A program made the position numbers and the translations under genes. The notes beneath the pieces were generated by a model. That model was not told the DNA's origin. It saw only the letters and a list, made by a program, of their open reading frames with translations, and did no database searches. From Trichomonas vaginalis G3 (Eukaryota > Parabasalia > Trichomonadida > Trichomonadidae): DNA of 64,000 bases. This document shows positions 48,509 to 58,998 of the stretch, one piece after another (position 1 is the stretch's first letter; each line of letters opens with the position of its first letter). The stretch lies in the NCBI RefSeq assembly GCF_026262505.1, contig NC_067207.1:31340082-31404081 (forward strand), given 5' to 3'.

Positions 48509-49336
48509 ATGACAACATCAGAGAACACAACAACAGTTATAGTCCATGAAGCTATAAATGAAGAATACGAATACATACAATATAACAAACAACTTCGCCT
48601 CATTCGTTCGGTCAAAGACGATATGTACCAAATGCAAAGTATAATGAACGCTCTTCGTTCTACAAAGCAAGCATATCATTGGTTTGAAAACCAACAGACA
48701 AAAGAACTTTTAGAAGAATTTCCTCATATGATTGCTTCCCTCGGAAAACCGAGGGAAGAGATTCCGTATGAAAATCGCAAGAATTTGGCTCCTGGTTTGA
48801 AAGGTTATTATGTTCATAGACTTTTAGTAAATGCTGTAGCAATGTGGGCTTCACCTCGTTATGCTTGTTATATTTTCATGATGTTAGATGAACTATATAA
48901 AGCAGAACGTGGAGAGATGGAAAAGAAACTTCAAGCAAAAGATGAAGTCATTGAAGCAAAAGACAAAAGCATTCAGAAAAGAATACCACGTTCAGTACCA
49001 AAAGGAAAGGAAAAGAGTTATAAGTATATGATATATACTGAAGAGTTGGAGAAAGAAGAAGATAAAGATATGGTTATGTTGCATTTAGTCAGAAGAAACA
49101 ACAAGAGCTTTTATGACTTAGCTAAAATATATAAATCTGACAGAAACTGGTTCTATCGTGAAAACTTACCGATTTCAATGACACCGAATGAACAAATAAA
49201 GGAAATTGTCAAAAATACTCTTCCTCAAACACACTATGACATCAAAGGTTGCACAATACTTACATTCAAAGAAGAGTTAACATTACTGAAGGAAAAAATA
49301 ACAGAATATTTCGATAACTTCAAAGAGGAAGAATGA
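48509..49336 (+). CDS. KilA-N + DUF3627-like protein (intact)
   Basis: 275 aa. The KilA-N domain (about 20-130) includes HWFENQQTKELLEEFPHM and GYYVHRLLVNAVAMWASPRY, followed by a Lys/Glu coiled coil (MEKKLQAKDEVIEAKDKS). The C-terminal domain (about 160-275) has YMIYTEELEKEEDKDMVMLH and the RRNNKSFYDLAKIYK region, matching the DUF3627 type found behind KilA-N in poxvirus-like and giant viruses. Likely a DNA-binding regulator. An internal CTTCCCTCGG-aaaa-CCGAGGGAAG hairpin (about 48735-48758) lies in the coding sequence. The final codon is followed by a 23-bp tandem repeat. Confidence 0.87.
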   Translation: MTTSENTTTVIVHEAINEEYEYIQYNKQLRLIRSVKDDMYQMQSIMNALRSTKQAYHWFENQQTKELLEEFPHMIASLGKPREEIPYENRKNLAPGLKGYYVHRLLVNAVAMWASPRYACYIFMMLDELYKAERGEMEKKLQAKDEVIEAKDKSIQKRIPRSVPKGKEKSYKYMIYTEELEKEEDKDMVMLHLVRRNNKSFYDLAKIYKSDRNWFYRENLPISMTPNEQIKEIVKNTLPQTHYDIKGCTILTFKEELTLLKEKITEYFDNFKEEE

Positions 49337-49423
49337 AGTCACGACAACATTAACGAAGAAGTCACGACAACATTAACGAAGAGAGAATGAGGTGAAAAAC
49401 GGGTGAGATCTCACCTCTTCACC
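49335..49423. promoter_or_regulatory. 23-bp tandem repeat and AGATCT palindrome
   Basis: Two copies of GAAGTCACGACAACATTAAC plus GAA (49335-49380), then GGTGAAAAACGGGTGAGATC, then TCACCTCTTCACC (49390-49423). This site in Mav-2 keeps the TCACC-type half-sites, unlike the other three Mav-2 sites. Confidence 0.5.
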
Positions 49424-49439
49424 AAAAATATATTTTTGC

Positions 49440-49913
49440 TTAAATAGCTTCAGGGTCTATTTCTTCAACCATTTCACTTCCTTCGTCAATGTCAATAGAA
49501 GCTTCTTCAACCTTTGGTAAGAATTTCTGTATAACATCTTTGTTCGTTATTGTCTTCAGAGATGAAGGATAATATTTCACATTTGTTTCACCCTTCTTAT
49601 ATTCTTTCTGTTCGGAAAGATTTAAAGCAATACTGAAGAAGTCAATGTTAGAGTTCTTTATAACAGTATAATGAGTATCTTTGACATTTAAGTAGAAACC
49701 CTTTTGTTTCAAAACTACTGCTAACTCTTGTGAAGTATAACGTTTGCGGTCAATGACGATAGCTAATGGTCTGACATACTGACCAAACTTAGATTCTTTC
49801 ACAAACTTCTTGTTAAAGATAACATTAACATTTGAAGCATTATTGAACTCATTCTTGATGGCAGTAGCGAGAGCATTGTATGAAAAGAACTTGCAATCTT
49901 GCATGTGTTTCAT
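49440..49913 (-). CDS. 157-aa Maverick protein next to PolB (Mav-2)
   Basis: The orthologue of 18365-18838, same length, starting MKHMQDCKFFSYNALAT, with differences such as GAANVN to NASNVN and KQKSFFVN to KQKGFYLN. Divergent from PolB with an 89-base spacer that holds the early-type block and a TTTTTATTTTA leader before its own ATG. Confidence 0.82.
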   Translation of the reverse strand: MKHMQDCKFFSYNALATAIKNEFNNASNVNVIFNKKFVKESKFGQYVRPLAIVIDRKRYTSQELAVVLKQKGFYLNVKDTHYTVIKNSNIDFFSIALNLSEQKEYKKGETNVKYYPSSLKTITNKDVIQKFLPKVEEASIDIDEGSEMVEEIDPEAI

Positions 49914-49954
49914 TAAAATAAAAAGTTTGAAATATTTTAAAACTAACCTTAAAA

Positions 49955-50002
49955 AATCTAAGCTAATTTTTTTCTAAGAAAATTTTTTATTTCCTACTAA
50001 AG
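49955..50002 (+). promoter_or_regulatory. Early-type promoter block 4 (PolB)
   Basis: AAGCTAATTTTTTTCTAAGA, then AAATTTTTTATTTCCTACTA, then AAG immediately before ATG. Confidence 0.5.
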
Positions 50003-53000
50003 ATGTATCGGAAGTTGTCTAAGTTAGAACACTCGGAAATAAAACAACTTCTAACAGAAGCTAACATAGAAGTAGCAAAACATTACGCAACAAACAAAAA
50101 AGCACTCGCTGACTTCATTAAAGACTATAATGGTGCAATAAGTTATGATAGAATTCATGAGTTCATAAAGCCGCAACGCGGCGAGGACGAAGTCCATGCA
50201 AGAGCATTTCCTTTAAATGACGTTGCTATTGACTTATATCATAGACGTTCAGTACCTCATGAAGTAAGAAGAAAAATGTTTGACATAACAAATGCGAACG
50301 TAGGTGAAACAAGAAGAAGAGACGACACACTGAAACAACAGAGAAGAGAGATGTTTAAAAGTGCTATAGAACAAGTTCGCAAAGCTAACGATGTCATTCG
50401 TTCCATTGACGACAAACCAAAAGAAGGTGAGAGATGGTTAAAGAAAGATGAAGAGAATAGGAAGAGAATGTGAAGTCAGGCAATAGACTCATTGACTTTA
50501 ACATCGAAGCTTAGATGAACCAAACAGAGACTACTTACACAAACATTTCGGTAAGGTTTTCATGAGACTCTTAGAGAAGATTAAAATAAACTCACAACAA
50601 AGATGGATGGTATGTTATAAACTTGGTGGAAAGTATGAATGTTCTACGTTAAACCTCAATAATATTGGAACATTACTACATCAGCTCTTGAAGGAGAACT
50701 TTATATCAGAGATAGAAGCAAACGCTGCAGGTATTGTTGAAATGCACTATGACTTCTTCTTGACAAACATAAAGAATCTTACTGAAATAAAGATGTATGA
50801 TTTAACTGAATATGAAGGCTTAACGATGTCAGATGTTAAGAAAGGAAAGCCACAGAAGCGACCATATAGAGATGAAAGCACACTGACAGAAAGACAGAAA
50901 AGATTATTGAACAGACTTAACACAAACAGGAGATAAACAAGATATAGATGACTTCTGGAATGAAATCCTTGGTGAAAAGAAGTTTTATAAGAAGAGAAGC
51001 GGTCAGTTCTGGAAGTATCTTTGCACATTACCTATAAATCTTGAACGCTACCAAATCTTCAATGAACTGAACAAAAGAACTGCAGCACTTATGACAGAAG
51101 ACAATTGTTTCGTTTATGCTTGCATTCAGGCTGGAGTAAATGAAGAAACTATTGACCACATGAGAGAAGTCATTCGTGTTAGAGACTTTCCTCAAAGTAA
51201 AGTACAAGAAATTTCTGACGCAGCAGGTATAGCATTTAATGTTACCATTGGTTATTTCGAACAACTCCAAAGATAAAGAATAATTCACTACATACCAAAA
51301 GAATGTGAAACTGCTCGAACTATTGACTTACTTCTTGTTGAAGACCACTACATGCTAAAATGAAAGATTACCAATGACAACATATTTCATCAGAAATTAC
51401 AGAAATCTTGAAGGAGTGTGGTGGAATGAACATTGAGAAAACAGATGAAGATTTATACAAAGAGAGAAGATAAATATGTAGTTCGTTATGATAGAACAAC
51501 ACCGTTATGGGATGTTATGAAAACATTGTGGGAGTGCAAATATTTCGAACCTATTTCTTATGGAGAACTTTTCACATATACTACTGACTTATATAAACAG
51601 AACCTTGTACCACTTAAAGATTTGTCATATGCTCCAAAGTATTGTGTACAACTGAAGAAGAAAGCCGAGTCAAAAGAAGTAAATAAAAATAAGTGCAAGT
51701 TCATTCCTAGCACGTTTTCTTTGCTGACTTTGAGTGCAGTACCGATGGCTTTCATAAAGCTTTTAACATCTGTTATGACAGTGAAGATGGTTCAGTGAGT
51801 GAAAGCATTTGGGGTCAGAACTGTGCAACAGAATTTTTGGAGCGACTTCCTGACAAGAGTTTAATATATTTCCATAACCTCAGTTATGATATAAACTTCA
51901 TCTTAAGACACATGACAGAAGTGAAAGGAACTCCCATCATTAAAGGTTCACGAACAATGCAAATAACTGGCTTATATAAAGGAAGGGCAATTATTATAAA
52001 AGACTCTTACAGTGTTATAAATAAGAAGCTTAAACTATTTCCTGCTATGTTTAACTTACAAACAGGACCGAAAGAAGTATTTCCATTACAACTACTACAG
52101 CAGTACTTTGTTAGCAAATGACAACAGAACTGGTGTCATTTCTGAAGCATGTAAGTTTATCCGGGATGCAGATACATTCATGAAAAACATAGATTCCATC
52201 AAGGTTGCAGAATAGATGAGAACCACTTCGACTTAGAAAAGTATAGCACATTTTATTGCAAACAAGATGTAAGAATTTTAAGAGAAGGTTTTTGTTAAGT
52301 TCCGCAATGACATATTGAAAGAGTTTTGATTTAAACGTTTATGACTACGTTAGTATTTGTTCATTGCTAACAAATTGTTTGAGAACAGAGTGTACTTCCC
52401 GAATGGAAATTTATATGACCTCTCAAATAAACCAAGAGAATTTATTTCACGCTGTATTCAAGGTGGAAGATGTATGCTGTCAGATAACATGAAACAAAAG
52501 AGCGAAAAGAAACTCATTGCTGACTTCGACGCTGTTTCATTATATCCATCAGCTTATAGCAAGACTTTATACTTTAGAAGGTATTCCAAAGGTTATGAAG
52601 AAAGAAATGTTAAGCAGAGTATCTCATGAGACATTTATTCGATGACGACCAAAAGGAACCCATTGGTGAAAAGTTTATGTCTGGCTTTCTTTGTTCTCAT
52701 TAAGATAACAGAGATTGGAATACATAGACACTTTCCTTTAATAGTTTGTGACCCTGAACTAAATCCAGAACTTAACGTTCCAGAAGTTCAAACACTTGCT
52801 GTTTAATGTATGTTGACCATATAACATTACAAGACCTCATAAAATATCAAGGTGTCAAATGTGAAGTGTTGCAAGGATACTATTACGATGGAAACAGAGA
52901 TATTAGAATAAGAGATGAAGTAAAGAAGTTGTTTGAGTTAAGGTTAAAGTATAAGAAAGAAGGAAATCCTTTGCAAGAAAATATAAAGCTCATTCTGAAC

Positions 53001-53781
53001 AGTATTTATGGCAAAACTATTCTATCTCCTATTGAGTCAAAAATAACCATAGTAAATGACAAAGATGCTATAAGATATGCCATCAGAAACTACAACCATA
53101 TAGTGAAGTTCGAAGGTTTGGATGGTTCAGATAAAACTATTTTCAAGCTAACGAAAAGTATTTGCAGACACTTTAACTTCTGTCCACTTGGTGTTAACAT
53201 TCTGTCTATGTCGAAGAGAATAATGTGCGAAGTATTCTGTACTGCTGAAGATATGGGAATGGACATCTTTTATAGCGATACGGACAGTATGCATCTCTAC
53301 AATGAAGATATCCTCGTTTAGCTGAAGAGTTTTGAGAAACGTTATGGAAGAGTTCTCATTGGTAAAAACCTTGGTCAATTTCATAGCGACTTTGCAGAAA
53401 TCACACCTGAAACAAAGTTTAGCATACAAGTCAATATTTTGTGGAAAGAAGATTTACATAGACTTACTCACGAATGATTTAAATGAAGTTGCATTTCACT
53501 GCAGAATGAAAGGCGTGAAGCAAGATGTTATTGCTTTAACCGCTAATGAAATGTTTCCTGACTCTGTTCAGTGTTTCTATGATGAAGATAAAGGTTTAAT
53601 GGTTCCGCAAGGAACATATGACAAAGACTCTGAGTTCAGTTTAATGAAACTTTACAAAGCACTTTATGACGGTCAAGAGATTGCATTCGACTTATGTAAG
53701 TCGTGTCAACCTTGCTTTGAAGAGAAGTTTAACTTCTCAATAACGACTAAAACAAGCTTTATTCGTAAGTTGAAGTTCTGA
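50003..53781 (+). pseudogene. Protein-primed DNA polymerase B, frameshifted (Mav-2)
   Basis: Nearly full length (about 1260 codons) but broken by many one- or two-base changes (near 50475, 50510, 50930, 51270, 51360, 51410, 51700, 52070-52370, 52620-52800 and 53325-53420). The N-terminal Arg/Lys-rich region is followed by the exonuclease motifs: FADFECSTDG (Exo I, near 51725), FHNLSYD (Exo II, near 51870) and YCKQDVRIL (Exo III, near 52255). Polymerase motif A DAVSLYPSAY is at 52528, B LNSIYGK near 52994, and C YSDTDS near 53271. This is the Polinton pPolB, which copies linear DNA from a terminal protein. The motifs are intact; the frame is not. Confidence 0.92.
50170..50195. repeat. Double-hairpin micro-element in PolB (Mav-2)
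   Basis: GCCGC-aac-GCGGC (50170-50182) and GGAC-gaa-GTCC (50185-50195), encoding KPQRGEDEV. Same site as 18082-18107. Confidence 0.7.
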
Positions 53782-53868
53782 GGTCATTTATTTTTGTCAG
53801 CAATGAGGTCATTTATTTTTGTCAGCAATGAGGTCATTCGTGATAAAAATAAGCCGCTAGCGTAGATT
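53780..53868. repeat. 25-bp tandem repeat between convergent genes
   Basis: AGGTCATTTATTTTTGTCAG plus CAATG begins at 53781 and 53806, with a partial third at 53831. It is followed by a half micro-element (GCCGCTAGC) cut short relative to Mav-1 15647-15670. Confidence 0.75.
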
Positions 53869-54722
53869 TTACAATACTGCGATGGTAGAGTTTAAGAGTT
53901 GTGCTTCAATGTAGAGACAGTCCTTATGGTCTGGAGGTAGCAAAACAGGTGCTTTATGGTCATGAGTGGAGAACATGTCTATCCAAAACTCACGATTGAA
54001 TCCAGTTAATTTATAGTATTTAGGGTTAGGAAGTGGTGAAGTTCTTGTATGACCAATGAACTCATTTTCAACTCCCTTACTTATATTTGAAATAAATAGC
54101 TTGCTTTCTATCCCAAATGCCGGTGTTACAATCTTTGAAAATTCATTTTTCCTCGGAAGCATTGCATCATAATTGAAAACATTCTTGAAATCATCACTTG
54201 GTTCAGAGATTTGAAATCTTATACGTAATGGATTTTCTTCTCTTTAGCGACTTCATTGAATGGTGAGAATACAACAAACTGACAGTCATGTGTTCCATCT
54301 TCATTTTCATTAAATTCATAATGAAAGTCTATAAGTTGTGGCTGACTACCTTCTTCTTTCAGTTGTGCAAGAAACTCACGTAAAGGCTGTAAAGTTTGTA
54401 CTTCAATGTTGAACTTTTTCTCGAACATCTCATTAAATGAAATCATACATTGCAACAATGTTGTATCGTCTTTAAAGTATTTGTATATGTGAATGTTTTG
54501 GGCGCTTAAAGACTGTTCGTCATTTTCTATCTCGACTTGAAGTATAAAGTCAACCTTTCTGAAAGCACGTGTTATATACATAGATGTTATGCCAATGTAC
54601 TTCTCTTCATTTATGTTCACAATCCAGTCTGTTGGAAACTTAAACGTTACTCTGTTCCCCTTTATTTTGACGTCAGGGTTTTCACTACTGAACGCAACAG
54701 ATAAAGGTATTTGTCTATACAT
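53869..54722 (-). pseudogene. Minor capsid (penton-like) protein, one frameshift
   Basis: The orthologue of 14782-15636. The N-terminal 167 codons are open (54219-54722), then a break near 54225, then the C-terminal 97 codons (53869-54162). It starts MYRQIPLSVAFSSENPDV; VTFKFPTDWIVNINEEKYIG (about 25-45), TSMYITRAFRKVDF, a central FNEMFEKKFNIEVQTLQP, and the end CLYIEAQLLNSTIAVL. This matches the layout of Polinton minor capsid proteins (jelly-roll pentons); the assignment is by context and pattern. Confidence 0.72.
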
Positions 54723-55006
54723 TTAGTTCCGATAAAAATAAACCATTTACTCTTTCTTTGCTTTGCTTCTTTAGCTTTTGCTTCAGCTTCTTCTCTAGCT
54801 TTCTTCGCCAGCAGTCTTGGGTTCTTTTGTCTTCCAGCAGCTAATGCAGCAAGTTGTTTTTCACTAAGTTTTCTCTTTGGTCTCTCTGGCTTTTGTTCTT
54901 GTTTTTGTTCCTTCAGTTCGGATAAAATTTGCTCACGAATTTCTTTCTTCAATGCTTCAACATCTATGACCCCTTGGGTCTTGTCCGTAGGGCTTGTCTG
55001 AGTCAT
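54662..55006 (-). CDS. Lys/Glu/Ala-rich protein, natural stop lost (Mav-2)
   Basis: Starts MTQTSPTDKTQGVIDVEA. The first 85 residues (acidic/basic helix, RPKRKLSEKQLAALAAGRQK, then Ala/Lys/Glu repeats) match Mav-1. A one-base deletion near 54765 removes the original TAA, and the frame runs 61 bases into the next gene, adding about 29 unrelated residues. The protein may be mildly altered rather than inactive. No family is recognised. Confidence 0.65.
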   Translation of the reverse strand: MTQTSPTDKTQGVIDVEALKKEIREQILSELKEQKQEQKPERPKRKLSEKQLAALAAGRQKNPRLLAKKAREEAEAKAKEAKQRKSKWFIFIGTKCIDKYLYLLRSVVKTLTSK

Positions 55007-55047
55007 TTGACTGCAGATAAAAAACTTAAAACTTTAACCGATGTAAA

Positions 55048-55473
55048 ATGAGCTTGTCAAAATCAGAACGAGAGTCTATTATATTAAATGACGCAAGAGG
55101 AATACAACATCCTTTCTATTACGTAAGTCAGAGTAAAGATGGTAAAATATACGTAAGAAAAAGAAAGGTTCCATTAGCGAATGCAGAAAGCGACAACATT
55201 AAGGTGTATGGTAAGGGTGAAGCCCATATAAAACCTTCTGTTCAAACTGAGCCACCAATAGAACAAGAAGAAAAGAAGCCAGATGTACTTTCAATAACGA
55301 ACCAAGAGCTTATTGCAAAGTTCGTGAATTTCATTGAAAAACAAACCGAGTCAAAGAATCCTGACCCGCCAGTGAAAGAAGTTGAGACAAAAGAGAATGT
55401 ACAGTTCATTGAAAATGTCAAGAAACAACTTCCACCACGAATACCAAGAAGAAGAGTGAGAATAATGAAGTAA
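55048..55473 (+). CDS. 141-aa Maverick protein (intact, Mav-2)
   Basis: Starts MSLSKSERESIILNDARG. An aromatic strand (HPFYYVSQSKDGKIYVRKRK, 23-42) is followed by an acidic/Pro-rich linker, a helix (SITNQELIAKFVNFIEKQ, about 87-104), and a basic tail RIPRRRVRIMK. The Mav-1 copy is split by a transposon. The ATG is preceded by GATGTAAA, and a late-type TTTTTATC block lies nearby on the other strand. Function unknown; encoded between minor and major capsid genes, so probably a virion protein. Confidence 0.82.
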   Translation: MSLSKSERESIILNDARGIQHPFYYVSQSKDGKIYVRKRKVPLANAESDNIKVYGKGEAHIKPSVQTEPPIEQEEKKPDVLSITNQELIAKFVNFIEKQTESKNPDPPVKEVETKENVQFIENVKKQLPPRIPRRRVRIMK

Positions 55474-55500
55474 ATAGATATTTTTATCTGAAGTAAATAC

Positions 55501-55835
55501 ATGCAGAACGAACAGTTAAACGAATTTACTCCAGCAGAGCATATTCATCAGATTCGCTCATATTTCGATATCATAGACAATGCAGTTCAAATTGGTGACA
55601 CTAATAGAAAATATTCTGACGCAAAGATTCCATCACAACCTGGAACTGCTAAAGATAACACATGGGTAACATTCAATCTCTCACCTCCTGGTGAAAATAT
55701 GTTGGACCTTTACAATACATTCATTACGTATAAAATGGAAGGTCAATTTATTGTAGATAAAGAAATTGGTTCAGGTTCCAATAAAACAAACCCACCAGGA
55801 TTTTGGATTGGTTTCGATAACGCTTTCTATGCAGT
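55501..55835 (+). pseudogene. Major capsid protein, cut by Mav-3 insertion
   Basis: The first 111 codons of the capsid gene (MQNEQLNEFTPAEHIHQI onward) are open and very close to Mav-1. At 55835, after the codons for DNAFYA, the gene is interrupted by the left end of Mav-3. The frame then reads 85 bases into the TIR and stops near 55920. The rest of the gene should continue after Mav-3, beginning with a duplicated TGCAGT. Inactive as it stands. Confidence 0.9.
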
Positions 55836-55844
55836 AGTTAGTAT

Positions 55845-55893
55845 ACAAGTCTTGGGTATGGTGGCACTGCGTTCCACCTTACCCAATACTTGT
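55845..55893. promoter_or_regulatory. Subterminal hairpin of Mav-3
   Basis: ACAAGTCTTGGGTATGGTGG pairs with CCACCTTACCCAATACTTGT at 18 of 20 positions, around CACTGCGTT. The stem bases differ from Mav-2 on both sides in matching fashion. Confidence 0.7.
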
Positions 55894-56027
55894 GAATTTG
55901 ACACTTTACAAAACCGTTAACGTATATTTTACAACATGAACGCAAAAACTAACTTAACCTTAAATATTTACAAAGCCGCCAACAATTCACCTCACTATCG
56001 TTCTCACTAACAACTTCACTAATGTTC

Positions 56028-56312
56028 TCATAAATTTTCCTCAATATCTTCATCATCAGTGTTAACCCTATTGTAGTCATACTTGAAGCCATAAACTTTC
56101 TCTAACTTCTTAACGTACAATTTACATAACTTACCTTCGTCATCGTATGGTTTAATGATATAACTATTTCTATCTTTATACACAGTCAATGAAAAGTCAA
56201 CTGGTCTCGGATGTATTTGAAAGAACATGTTATGCTCAGGAAGGAAGAATAAATGTTTAAATGTATGTTTGTTATATGTTTTGATTTGTATGAGTTGCTT
56301 TTGTTCTGTCAT
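56028..56312 (-). CDS. 94-aa terminal Maverick protein (Mav-3)
   Basis: The homologue of the TIR gene of Mav-1, about 75% identical, starting MTEQKQLIQIKTYNKHTF. The frame is open further upstream only from a GTG codon, so this ATG is preferred. The C-terminus DDEDIEENL is conserved. Since Mav-1 has it in both TIRs, a second copy is expected at the far end of Mav-3. Confidence 0.78.
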   Translation of the reverse strand: MTEQKQLIQIKTYNKHTFKHLFFLPEHNMFFQIHPRPVDFSLTVYKDRNSYIIKPYDDEGKLCKLYVKKLEKVYGFKYDYNRVNTDDEDIEENL

Positions 56313-56411
56313 TACATCCAAATAAAATAAAAATAATTTTAAAAAATAAAATAAAAAATAAATGATCTCACCACCCTCACACGTATGAAAACATAGCACA
56401 AAAATAAATTT

Positions 56412-56459
56412 AGGTGAAGTGGTGAGATCTCACCTCTTTTTTCACCTGTTTTTTCACCC
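56412..56459. promoter_or_regulatory. AGATCT palindrome (Mav-3)
   Basis: AGGTGAAGTGGTGAGATCTC, then ACCTCTTTTTTCACCTG, then TTTTTTCACCC. Same TCACC type as Mav-1. Confidence 0.5.
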
Positions 56460-56470
56460 ACTTGAATTCA

Positions 56471-56995
56471 TTACTTTATAACTCTCTTCCTTGGTTTCTT
56501 TTTAGTTGCTTTCTTCACGTCTGTCTCCAACTTGACTGTCTTTCTTCTTCGTCCGTAATGATACCAATTACTTCCACCAGTCAATGGATCAAATGGTCTT
56601 TCGTAAGGGTTTCCATACATTCCATAGGGACCATACGGAAGAACTACTGGTGGAGAAGAAACATTTTCTTTAGTTCCATCGACTCTATTTAAATGCATTG
56701 TTTCACCTTTCATCTGGTCATTAAAGTCTTTTGCGTGTTTTGCAAACTCATCGTCCTTTCCTAAAGCATTTTCTGACTCAGTCGCAACCAAATTGGATGC
56801 TTTATTTATGAGCCCTATTTTATTTAATCTTAACTTCTTTGCAACCCAGCCTCCAATCTTCCCTTTATTTGCATCTAATGTCTTCGAAACCCTTCCTCCA
56901 CTCATTTTATTTACTGCGTCATAAGCTCCAAGTGCTTTTGCTCCAAATGCTAATGCTTTTGTTCCCATTGCGCCTAAAGCTGCCCAAGCTACCAT
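56471..56995 (-). CDS. Basic core-like virion protein (Mav-3)
   Basis: 174 aa, the same protein as 37704-38231 except for the loss of the final Gln through an altered stop context (TAA in place of CAA TGA). Intact amphipathic N-terminus and basic C-terminus. Confidence 0.83.
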   Translation of the reverse strand: MVAWAALGAMGTKALAFGAKALGAYDAVNKMSGGRVSKTLDANKGKIGGWVAKKLRLNKIGLINKASNLVATESENALGKDDEFAKHAKDFNDQMKGETMHLNRVDGTKENVSSPPVVLPYGPYGMYGNPYERPFDPLTGGSNWYHYGRRRKTVKLETDVKKATKKKPRKRVIK

Positions 56996-57220
56996 TTACA
57001 CCATATTAAAATCATCTCTCTTCAATATTATCTCATAAAAGTTCTCGTTACTGGAGAAAGTCAATGAAACATAAACATTCTCACGGGCTTCGCCCTCACC
57101 GCTTTGCGGTCTATCTAACTTATTTCTTATATCATCTATACGCTTCAAAATGTCTGAACAATTGCTAACATCTTCTACAACAGTTATTTCATCATGAATG
57201 ACCTTCAAGAACAAACTCAT
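56996..57220 (-). CDS. 74-aa Maverick protein (Mav-3)
   Basis: One substitution (RKKL to RNKL) relative to Mav-1 and Mav-2. The double-hairpin unit in its middle is conserved. Joined by abutting TAAATG to the core-like gene. Confidence 0.78.
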   Translation of the reverse strand: MSLFLKVIHDEITVVEDVSNCSDILKRIDDIRNKLDRPQSGEGEARENVYVSLTFSSNENFYEIILKRDDFNMV

Positions 57221-58100
57221 TTAATATGCAATTAAAATCATTCAATAATGAGTCCATCCTTTCCATCTTTAGGTAGCACAACATCTTTCATTGAAGAAGG
57301 TTCGACAAGTCTTATGTTAAACTTACTGACAAAGTTTGTTATACTATAATGCTTCGGCGGCGAATACATGTAGTTTGAAAGACATAATATAGATTCTTCA
57401 GCAAATTCACTTATACTGGATTTTATAACAATGTTCTCACGAGACCAAATACCACCAATTGACAATCTTGTAAGCAATCCTGCTGAACCTTCTACTGTAA
57501 ACGTCGATGGTAACATTCCACGAAGGTCATCTATTGACATCTTTGAGTCACTGAATTTAAATATTTTCTTAAAGCAATCGTCATTATCTAACCATGCAAT
57601 AGCTTTGAAGTTTTCATTCGAATATACATCTGCTTCATTAAATGTAAAACCTGACTTCTTTGCAGAGACGACTTTAAAATCTATTGAGTTTGTTTCAAAA
57701 TTATATGCTATGGTAACTTCTGAAGGTAATGGATGTCCTTCCGCAGTAAGTTGTTCTCTCACTACCGTTTGAAGCTTTGTATTAAAAACTTTCATGTCAT
57801 CTCCTGTGTCTAGTTCACATACACAGCAACAGGGAAACTATCTTGCTTCTTTGTTTCATCATTATATCTCAAAACATTAAAGTTCTTCAATAATATTGTT
57901 CTTCCTGCTGGAATACTTCGAACCTGTCTGATTTCAATAGCTTTCTCACCTCCTACATACTCTACCCAGTGTCTTGGATATTCATAAGTATACTGACTTT
58001 CTTGAATTTTGGTTGGTTTCATCATAACGTGTTCATAGTATATCTTTATACTCTTGTCAGTTAGACTCGGTGCTATGTTCTGAATATTTCTGACTTGCAT
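57221..58100 (-). pseudogene. Minor-capsid-like protein, two frameshifts (Mav-3)
   Basis: The orthologue of 38457-39338. A base is missing near 57815 (after VAVYVN), separating the N-terminal 97 codons, and another change near 57238 disturbs the last few codons. The middle 185 codons are open. Confidence 0.82.
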
Positions 58101-58116
58101 TTTTAATGGAGATAAA

Positions 58117-58998
58117 ATGAAGCATTTAATACATGACGTAGATGAAGACATGAATGAAACTACAGACAAACTTAACTCTTCTCTTATTCTTCCTTTCAGC
58201 AAAGATTATGAGTTCTGTTCAAATGGTGTGTATTTCTATTGTGGAAAGATGGTTCAGGTAAGACATTTAACCTCATTCGTCATATACTCATAACAGAACG
58301 TTTAGGAAATGACTCTTACTTATGACCAAATCATTATATCAGCAACTTCAGACTCTATGGACTCAACAGCGAAAACATTTATGTCAAAAGTTCAAGCCTC
58401 TGTCGTTAAAGTTCCAGACAGCGAACTCATTGAATTTCTTCAACGTTACATTCGACGTAAGAGGAAATATTATGCCATCGTTGAATTTATACAGTCAGGA
58501 ATGCAAAAGACTTCAGAGAGATGGAAAGAATTATTGACAAACACCACTTACGTCAATACTCAGGAGTTTACGATATGAAACGACTTACAAACTACATTCT
58601 ATCAAAACTTTCAAAATACCCCTTCAAAAAATATCCTTCAAACACTTTGTTTGTGACGACTTCGCCGGAAAAGGTTTAGTTTCAAAGCCAGACTCACCAT
58701 TAGCTAACATCATAACTAAAGTCAGACATTACCATTAACTGTAGCAATACTTATGCAAACATGGAGGTTTTTAGCTTTAAACATAAAACGTCTCATAACT
58801 GACTTCGTTATCTTTCAAGGTTTCTCACGTTATGATATTGAACTCATTTGGAAACAGTCAGGTATAACATTACCTTTTGAAGAAATTTGGGAAGCATATA
58901 AGTCTCTCATCTCTCCTCGTTCATACCTTGAGATTCATATCATGACTAATACCATTAAAGTCAAAAATATTCCATGGGAACGACCAACATTGTTTTAA
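58117..58998 (+). pseudogene. Packaging ATPase, frameshifted (Mav-3)
   Basis: The orthologue of 39355-40242. Deletions or insertions near 58252 (within the Walker A codons), 58318, 58515, 58650 and 58735 break the frame. The C-terminal 81 codons (58753-58998) are open. The damaged P-loop makes a functional enzyme from this copy unlikely. Confidence 0.87.

Larger units (their letters stand above)
37302..55835. mobile_element. Maverick/Polinton element Mav-2, left 18.5 kb
   Basis: Starts with the same terminal bases as Mav-1 (AGTTAGTAT) after TACTTT, which would be its 6-bp target duplication. Gene order is the mirror of Mav-1, with high identity. At 55835 the capsid gene is interrupted by Mav-3; the remainder of Mav-2 should resume beyond the window. 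Intact genes include the ATPase, integrase, both KilA-N proteins and several small genes. PolB, the fibre and the penton-like gene are frameshifted. The left end lacks the 94-aa TIR gene of Mav-1 and Mav-3. Confidence 0.95.
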
